Below are positions 59,074 through 64,000 of a DNA stretch of 64,000 nt, in pieces (positions within the stretch are counted from its first letter, which is position 1; every line of letters starts with the position of its first letter). A program made the translations under genes and the position numbers. The DNA is taken from contig JAUHYI010000008.1 of NCBI GenBank assembly GCA_030426385.1, forward strand, positions 25,080 to 89,079. The letters run 5' to 3'. This DNA is from Phycisphaerae bacterium. GTDB taxonomy: Bacteria; Planctomycetota; Phycisphaerae; Phycisphaerales; Phycisphaeraceae. The notes beneath the pieces were generated by a model. It was not told the origin of the DNA and did not search any database. It saw only the letters and a program-made list of their open reading frames with translations.

Positions 59074-59670
59074 CTAGAGATGCAGCATGCTGGCGGGGTT
59101 GTCCCATTCGTTTTTATCATGGCGGAATCGCACGGTCGGGTCGATCTGAATGACATGGCCTGTGGCATCCGCATCGGGCGAATCGGCGGCCAAAATGCGT
59201 TGGATGGTGCATCGTTCCAGGGGCCGAGATGCGCGGGCGTCGGGCATATTGATGCCTTGTCGGGTGAAACCGCTTTCATGGCATGGGCATTGAAATTGAT
59301 CGATGTCGAGGTCCCAATCGACGGAGCAGCCGACGTGGGTGCAGGTGGCGCTGAGCGCGACCAGTGTCGGGCCGTTGGCGTTTGTGTTGCTGTCTATGTT
59401 GCTGTCTGTGTTACCGTCTGTGTAGCCGTTATCGCGCACGATCCATACGCCGTGCGATTGTTTGTATTGGTCGTATACGCCGGGCTTGTCGAATTGTGAA
59501 ATCGGCCCGATGGTAAAGGGTTCGGTGGCGAGATTCGCCTTGACCTTGCGTCGTTTGCTGGTCGAGGTGGGTTCGTCTTCGCAGCCGAACTGGCCGAGAA
59601 TGGTGAGTGAAATGCCTGCGGCGGTGGTGCGGGCCAGGGCTTTGGTGAATTCGCGACGGGTGATAGACAT
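59074..59670 (-). CDS. Rieske [2Fe-2S] protein with Tat signal
   Basis: Tat-exported electron carrier. Signal SITRREFTKALARTTAAG (twin Arg); Cys30 after LGQFG could be lipidated. The cluster ligands are Cys110-Thr-His112-Val-Gly-Cys115 and Cys128-Pro-Cys130-His131 (ligands Cys110, His112, Cys128, His131; disulfide Cys115-Cys130). An Asp/Asn/Thr-rich insert (NGYTDGNTDSNIDSNTNANG) from tandem GTTGCTGTCTATG DNA sits before the cluster at 82-100. No cytochrome b or other bc1 gene adjoins it, so the partner is unknown. Confidence 0.9.
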   Translation of the reverse strand: MSITRREFTKALARTTAAGISLTILGQFGCEDEPTSTSKRRKVKANLATEPFTIGPISQFDKPGVYDQYKQSHGVWIVRDNGYTDGNTDSNIDSNTNANGPTLVALSATCTHVGCSVDWDLDIDQFQCPCHESGFTRQGINMPDARASRPLERCTIQRILAADSPDADATGHVIQIDPTVRFRHDKNEWDNPASMLHL

Positions 59671-59807
59671 AAGTTCAGAAAGTGGGGGGTCTGCTTATGG
59701 TTGAGATGGAAAAACAAAACAAAAACGAAGAAACGAAAACGGGTAGCAAAAATAACAAAGCAAGAACCGCGAAACGAAAACAGCCAAACTCGTTTTACTG
59801 AGTCAAT

Positions 59808-61412
59808 TTATTCCGCCAACGCATTGCTGGCACAGTCATACGCTTGCAGGCAGCGTTCTGCGGCGCCATGCCACGTCAACGTGCGCACTTCCATGTCCGC
59901 GTGTTCGCGCAATGTGGAACTCAACGGCGGGTGTTTCAACACGGCGATGATTTTGTTGGCCATTTCCCGCGTGTCCCAGAAATCAACCTTCAACGCATGG
60001 TTGAGCACTTCGGAAACGCCCGACTGCTTGGAAATAATCACCGGCACGTCGTGGCTGATCGCTTCGAGTGGGGCAATGCCGAACGGTTCGGACACGCTGG
60101 GCATGACATAGACGTCAGCCATTTTGAAAATGCGTTCGACGTCCGGGCCTTTCAGGAAACCGGTGAACAGCACCTTGTGCCCGATGCCTTCTTCGGCGGC
60201 GAGTTCGATGATGTCGGTGATGCGATCGCCTGAACCGGCGATGACGAATTTCACCTTGTCATATTTTTCCAGCACCTTCTTGGCGGCCTGTACAAAATAT
60301 TCTGGGCCTTTTTGCGAGGTGACGCGACCGAGGAACAGCACGATTTTGTCGGATGACGTAATTTTTTCCGGCTGCACCGTGGTGGTGTTTGGGGCAGAGG
60401 ATGGCGTGGTCTGTACTGCGGTAGGGGAATCGATCGCGTCACGATGAGCGGCAGGGTGATGATTCACAGGTTCGACGCCGTTGTACACCACATCGATTTT
60501 GCTGGGGTTGATGCCGTATCGATGTTCGATCACCGCACGGGTCAGGTGGCTCACCGCGATGACGCGCAGCGCGCCGTGCATGCCGCGTCGTTCGATGTCG
60601 TAGACCCCCGAATGAATGTTCATGCCCGAGCGATCGAACTCGGTTGAATGCACATGAACGACTAACGGCTTGCCCGTGTGTGCAGCGACGGCCAGACCAG
60701 CGGGGAAGGTCAGCCAATCGTGGGCATGAATCACGTCGAAGGTTTCACCCTCAGCCAGATCAACGCACAGGTTCGCATAACGTTGCGCTTCAGCAATCAG
60801 GTCGCCTTGATAGTTTGGCGATCCGTTCGAGGTGCCGTTTGTTGACGCGTGATTGATGCTGCTGGTCGTTTGCCGTTGGGTGGTTTGTTGCCGCATCGGC
60901 CCGCGGTGCAACACGCTTTGGGTCGTGGTGCTCTGGTGAACAAGCGTGCCGTGGGTCTCGCTTGATACCATCGATTCGGATTCGGATTCCGCAGGCGTGC
61001 CGGTCGAGGCATACGGGCTTAGCATCCGTGAGGGCACGGCTTTGAACGTCACATGTTTGAATGCTTCGGTGGTCGACAACGTGTGATGCAATTCGTGATG
61101 CTGTTGTTCGCCGGGCAAATTTTTAGTTTCAGTGTCGGTGTCGGCTTCAGTCGTCCGATCGATTTTGTAGGTGCTGGCCACCGCTTCGGGACTGCGATCG
61201 CCATGGGCAGCCTTGGCCGCTTGCGGCGACAGCAATTTCACATGCGAGGCGTATTCGGTATCAACCGCCTTGGGCAGGACAAAGATTACCTCGGTGTCAC
61301 ATTGGCTCAACGCTTTGGTCAGGCCATAGCAGGCGGTACCCAGTCCACCAGAGATGAACGGCGGGAATTCCCAGCCGAGCATCAGTATCCGTTTGCTTTT
61401 TTTGTCTTGCAT
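59808..61412 (-). CDS. Glycosyltransferase family 4 protein with large disordered insert
   Basis: Retaining GT-B transferase of the glycogen-synthase/GT4 type. ILMLGWEFPPFISGGLGTACYGLTKAL opens the acceptor domain; FDVIHAHDWLTFPAGLAVAAHTGKPLVVHVHSTEFDRSG and ISVSHLTRxxIxxxYGI-like VIAVSHLTRAVIEHRYGINPSKIDVVYNGVEP follow, then the donor domain VLFLGRVTSQKGPEYFVQAAKKVL, VIAGSGDR and YVMPSVSEPFGIAPLEAISHDVPVIIS (E-x7-E). Residues ~95-215 are a long Ser/Thr/Gln-rich low-complexity segment; a second lies near 335-365. ATG 61412 (MQDKK) or 61466. Substrate unknown. Confidence 0.87.
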   Translation of the reverse strand: MQDKKSKRILMLGWEFPPFISGGLGTACYGLTKALSQCDTEVIFVLPKAVDTEYASHVKLLSPQAAKAAHGDRSPEAVASTYKIDRTTEADTDTETKNLPGEQQHHELHHTLSTTEAFKHVTFKAVPSRMLSPYASTGTPAESESESMVSSETHGTLVHQSTTTQSVLHRGPMRQQTTQRQTTSSINHASTNGTSNGSPNYQGDLIAEAQRYANLCVDLAEGETFDVIHAHDWLTFPAGLAVAAHTGKPLVVHVHSTEFDRSGMNIHSGVYDIERRGMHGALRVIAVSHLTRAVIEHRYGINPSKIDVVYNGVEPVNHHPAAHRDAIDSPTAVQTTPSSAPNTTTVQPEKITSSDKIVLFLGRVTSQKGPEYFVQAAKKVLEKYDKVKFVIAGSGDRITDIIELAAEEGIGHKVLFTGFLKGPDVERIFKMADVYVMPSVSEPFGIAPLEAISHDVPVIISKQSGVSEVLNHALKVDFWDTREMANKIIAVLKHPPLSSTLREHADMEVRTLTWHGAAERCLQAYDCASNALAE

Positions 61413-61728
61413 CACCTGGACCTTTGGACCTTGTTTGGAACTCGTCCGCGCACGCGATCTATTCAACCCAGCGACAACGGGTAATCTGCAACGAATGGGT
61501 CACCGATGCGTCGGCATCATCAAATGCCGAGGTTGGATTGTGAGTGATTCCCCAATCACCTGTGCAGCTTAACATTATTACAACGATTCGGGGTTGCATA
61601 TACCCTAGATTATCAACTCTTTTTATATTTTGCCGTTTCGCGATCGTTCACATTGTCAAAATTTCGTCTCGGCCTCTTACTCGGATTTGATCTCGGGCTT
61701 GGTCCCGGGCTTGGCCCCGGGCTTGGTC
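61413..61728. other. Gene-free spacer with (C)GGGCTTGGTCC tandem repeats
   Basis: CTCGGGCTTGGTCCCGGGCT TGGCCCCGGGCTTGGTCC (61692-61729): three ~12-nt units adjoining the methyltransferase stop. Rest without recognisable features. Confidence 0.55.
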
Positions 61729-62862
61729 CTAGTCTTGCGGCGATGGTCGTCGTTCGTCACAGGCTTGCCGTTGGCGCTTTGCTTCAAACAACAAGATCCC
61801 CGCGGCCACCGACGCATTCAACGAATCCACCGCCCCCCGCCCACATGTTTTCCCCCGCTTTCCCTCCGACATTCCTTCCCACGTTTCCCCTGCGCTCTCG
61901 TTCAGCTTTGGTTTTTTCCGGCTTGGCCCGGTCGTCGTGTGACCTGCCTTGGTGCTACCCCCGGCCTCGGTGCCAGCCATATCGATCACCACGCATTGGT
62001 CGGCGGCATCCAGCCATTTCTGCGGCAGGCCTACGTCCTCGGGCCCGATGGCCAACGCGATCGGGCCTAGCATCGAGGCCTGCGTATATGCCATCGCATC
62101 GGCAGTCAGGGCTGCGGCGAACAGGCGAATGTTCTGGCTTTTCAGCCGATTTATCACATCATCGCTCGATGCGGCAATGATCGGCAACCCAAACACCGCG
62201 CCCGTGCTCGCCCGGATTGCATTGGGATTGAACGCGTCCACCACGCCATCGGCCACGATCAGACCGCTCGCCCCCGCTGCGGCGGTGGTCCGTGCCATCG
62301 CACCCAGATTCCCCGGCTTGGCCAACCCCACAGCCACCAACCACATCCCCCGCCCCCCCCACATTCCCCCCCGCGTCCCCCACATTCCCTCCCATGTCTC
62401 CCGCATCCCTCGCGCATTCCCCACACGTGCCTCACCACTTTGTTCTTCGCATTGCTTCTCGCTTATCCCTCCGAATTTCTCCTCGGGCATCGGCACATCA
62501 TGCGACGCATGGCCCGTTTGGATCACATCATCCAGCGACCAGCGTGGCTGCTCGAACACCCCCAGCACGCCCTCGGGCCTATCGCGGTAGGCCATTTTCG
62601 CCATCACGCGATCCGACACGCGCGTGATATCACACGCGATGTTCGTGACACCATGTATCAATGCATTGGCAAACGATTCAATCTCCGGATCAGCCGTTGA
62701 TTCCGTCACATAGATCGTCACAGCGGTCAATCCCGCGGCCAGCGCTCGCTCAACTTCACGCAAGCCTTCCGCAATGAATAGGCCTGTCCGCCGACGCTCG
62801 CGATGTTCACGCAGCTTGACCACCGCTTTGATTTTCGGATTGTCCGTGCTCGTGATCACCAC
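61729..62862 (-). CDS. SpoU/TrmH-family RNA 2'-O-methyltransferase with two repeat insertions
   Basis: Trefoil-knot SAM-dependent rRNA/tRNA methyltransferase. VITSTDNPKIKAVVKLREHRERRRTGLFIAEGLREVERAL is the substrate-binding domain; WLVAVGLAKPGNLGAMARTTAAAG is motif 1 (Asn/Arg), GPIALAIGPEDVGL motif 2 and VDSLNASVAAGILLFE motif 3. Two repeat blocks interrupt it: ~45 residues before motif 1 (GMRETWEGMWGTRGGMWGGRG) and ~50 residues between CVVIDMAG and GAVDSLNAS (ESAGETWEGMSEGKRGKTCGRG), inside the knot. GTG 62862 gives the family N-terminus; ATG 62895 would add translated repeat. Activity with the second insert is doubtful. Confidence 0.85.
   Translation of the reverse strand: MVITSTDNPKIKAVVKLREHRERRRTGLFIAEGLREVERALAAGLTAVTIYVTESTADPEIESFANALIHGVTNIACDITRVSDRVMAKMAYRDRPEGVLGVFEQPRWSLDDVIQTGHASHDVPMPEEKFGGISEKQCEEQSGEARVGNARGMRETWEGMWGTRGGMWGGRGMWLVAVGLAKPGNLGAMARTTAAAGASGLIVADGVVDAFNPNAIRASTGAVFGLPIIAASSDDVINRLKSQNIRLFAAALTADAMAYTQASMLGPIALAIGPEDVGLPQKWLDAADQCVVIDMAGTEAGGSTKAGHTTTGPSRKKPKLNESAGETWEGMSEGKRGKTCGRGAVDSLNASVAAGILLFEAKRQRQACDERRPSPQD
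61838..61900 (-). repeat. G-rich repeat in the methyltransferase knot region
   Basis: CACATGTTTTCCCCCGCTTT, CCCTCCGACATTCCTTCCCA and CGTTTCCCCTGCG: on the coding strand GGGGAAACGTGGGAAGGAAT. It encodes AGETWEGMSEGKRGKTCGRG. Confidence 0.75.
62337..62445 (-). repeat. G-rich repeat upstream of methyltransferase motif 1
   Basis: CCACATCCCCCGCCCCCCCC, ACATTCCCCCCCGCGTCCCC, CACATTCCCTCCCATGTCTC and further decayed units to 62445. About six units; the youngest-looking ones are next to motif 1. Confidence 0.8.
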
Positions 62863-62877
62863 CCCCGCACAATACCA

Positions 62878-62972
62878 CAGCTCGCCCCCCCACACCTCCC
62901 CATCATCCCCATCATCTCCAACATCCCCCCCATCCCCACCCCATCCCCCCCCATCCCCGCCTCACTTCTTAT
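62878..62972 (-). repeat. C-run repeat between the last two genes
   Basis: GCTCGCCCCCCCACACCTCC, CCATCATCCCCATCATCTCC, CCCATCCCCACCCCATCCCC. A CATC-spaced variant of the family, upstream of the methyltransferase start. Confidence 0.6.
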
Positions 62973-63066
62973 CCTCCCATGACTTCCTCGGCATGCTTTG
63001 CGATTTTCCTGCCACGCGTTACCTCGCTGGCTTTTTGCCATCCGGGCGCAATATCGCGCAATCACG

Positions 63067-63972
63067 TTATCGATCTTCCCACGCTCGAAGCGCCCACAAC
63101 GCAGGCAACAATTCGCTGGCGGTGTACAACATCACGCCGTCGCCAACTTGCTCTTGCACTTTTGGATTCGCACGTACCCGCGCTTCGGAGGCCCGGGCGA
63201 GAAAATCGTCGGCCATGCGTCGCACTCGTGGCTGAATCGCTCGGATGTCCGTCGGCTCGTTTTTCCAGATCGCCAAACGCAACAGCAATGCCCAGGTCTG
63301 ATCATTGAGTCGCTGCGAGCCGGGCACCGGCTGACCCGTTCGACCCAGGTGATGCGTATGCAAGTCATCCAGCCCCACGCGTTTGACCCAGGCATAAAAA
63401 CCTGCGGCTACATCCGGGGCAGTTTTCCGCACACGCCAGGCTACCGTGGCCACGTTCCCCAGTTGCACCACATCGTTGGGCGCAAATATCACCGTCTGCC
63501 CGTCAGGCTGCAACGTCATGATCTCCGGCTGCACCATCGGATAAATCAATCCCCTCCCCACACTCCCCCCACATTCCCCCCCACGTACCCCCGCACATTT
63601 CTTGCCACGTTCTCTCTCGCATTTCCTCGCGATATCGCTGGCGGAATTCCTCGGCGCATGGCCTTTTGTCACGGCCCGGCGTACCAGTCTGACACACTGT
63701 TCATTGAATGCTGACAACGCTATATCCCCGGATTCCCGCGCGATCTCGGCCAACAGGTCCGGGTCATAGTCGACCATGAACGAATTGTTCGCCCAGGCTC
63801 GCGTGTCCAGGTTGAAATAATTACGCACGTACCACACCCCGTTTTCAACCGTCGCGTGTCTTACATAACCGGCCACGATCAGCCTCGCCAAGGCCCGATC
63901 CGCTTGCGATTGAACATCGTCCACATTCCCAAACGCCTCCGCGCCACGCCACAACGCCTCGGCTAAACGCAA
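63067..63972 (-). CDS. Unknown protein, 5' end outside window
   Basis: The frame is open to the right edge, so the N-terminus is missing; the first listed codon (TTG 63972) is arbitrary. No family was recognised. Sequence seen: an Ala-rich helical start, YVRNYFNLDTRAWANNSFMVDYDPDLLAEIARESG, then MTLQPDGQTVIFAPNDVVQLGNVATVAWRVRKTAPDVAAGFYAWVKRVGLDDLHTHHLGRTGQPVPGSQRLNDQ (the longest conserved-looking stretch) and an Arg-rich helical C-terminus. A repeat insert (CERERGKKCAGVRGGECGGSVG, ~112-135) interrupts it. No signal or helix is obvious. Confidence 0.6.
   Translation of the reverse strand: MRLAEALWRGAEAFGNVDDVQSQADRALARLIVAGYVRHATVENGVWYVRNYFNLDTRAWANNSFMVDYDPDLLAEIARESGDIALSAFNEQCVRLVRRAVTKGHAPRNSASDIARKCERERGKKCAGVRGGECGGSVGRGLIYPMVQPEIMTLQPDGQTVIFAPNDVVQLGNVATVAWRVRKTAPDVAAGFYAWVKRVGLDDLHTHHLGRTGQPVPGSQRLNDQTWALLLRLAIWKNEPTDIRAIQPRVRRMADDFLARASEARVRANPKVQEQVGDGVMLYTASELLPALWALRAWEDR
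63547..63640 (-). repeat. G-rich repeat in the terminal unknown gene
   Basis: CCCTCCCCACACTCCCCCCA, CATTCCCCCCCACGTACCCC, CGCACATTTCTTGCCACGTT, then CTCTCTCGCATTTCCTCGCG. Gradient from intact units (left) to decayed ones (right). Confidence 0.75.
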
Positions 63973-64000
63973 CGCCTCCGTCGTCCCCGACGCCCCCCCC

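Noticed and set aside
63067..63972. Complete gene starting at TTG 63972
   Set aside because: The frame is open to the window edge, so the start lies outside and cannot be called.

Overview
This looks like a Planctomycetota chromosome fragment, most likely class Phycisphaerae (an inference from gene content, not a proven placement). The supporting traits are two PEP-CTERM-type surface proteins with a Pro-Glu-Pro / helix / Arg-rich tail, two bactofilins, the AguA/AguB agmatine route, a VKOR-DsbA fusion, a Maf (DUF115) protein with CMP-nonulosonic-acid genes, and a HldE kinase/adenylyltransferase. Most genes are single housekeeping genes in short operons. I saw no rRNA, tRNA, CRISPR array, transposase or prophage.

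Layout. 0-5.3 kb: an RDD membrane protein, queC, a VKOR-DsbA fusion and gatB. 5.6-13 kb: an ArsC/Spx-like protein, then an oligopeptide ABC transporter locus with two C-type permeases, one B-type permease, a membrane-anchored binding protein and an OppD ATPase. 13-20 kb: aguA and aguB, a MATE exporter, bioA and hldE. 20-24.5 kb: yggS, dedA, a CCA-adding-type nucleotidyltransferase and two bactofilins. 25-28.3 kb: a lipoprotein and two paralogous PEP-CTERM proteins, with clear terminators. 28.5-35.2 kb: an amidohydrolase, a HAD phosphatase, argC, hsp20 behind a textbook sigma-54 promoter, nth, and moaE coupled to a DUF4149 gene. 35.4-43.2 kb: mutS and priA (divergent), a polytopic membrane protein, cysC. 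43.6-50 kb: a small membrane protein, an ArsR/SRPBCC pair, an LMW-phosphatase-like gene, and ppk divergent from a PhoB-like regulator. 50.2-56 kb: a probable flagellin or surface glycosylation cluster (Maf, a nucleotidyltransferase/SPASM fusion without the radical-SAM cysteines, CMP-sugar synthetase, NeuC-like epimerase). 56-64 kb: a lipoprotein, an ATP-grasp ligase beside a zinc metallopeptidase, a Rieske protein, a GT4 glycosyltransferase, a SpoU/TrmH methyltransferase, and an unknown protein running off the right edge.

The most striking feature is not a gene. More than 30 copies of a G-run-rich repeat (core like GGGGAAAATGTGGGGGG, often preceded by a GCTAAGCCGCAAGCGGC palindrome) are scattered over the whole window. 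They lie in intergenic gaps and, without breaking the frame, inside conserved genes: queC, the VKOR fusion, gatB, the peptide-binding protein, oppD, aguB, the CCA enzyme, mutS, the SPASM protein, the TrmH methyltransferase and others. Read in the sense direction it adds Gly-rich tails such as GENVGGNVGG; read antisense it adds Pro-rich ones. It looks like a family of small mobile elements tolerated as protein insertions. Several other repeat families sit almost only between genes: CACAGATTTCACAGAT inverted pairs, GTTAGCCGCCGCCC hairpins, GTTTAGCGGG hairpins and CCGGTGAATACCGG hairpins. One of these is bracketed by a 23-bp direct repeat that includes the end of a gene.

All calls come from reading the sequence and translated proteins; no database search was run. 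Start codons are uncertain wherever repeats abut the 5' end.
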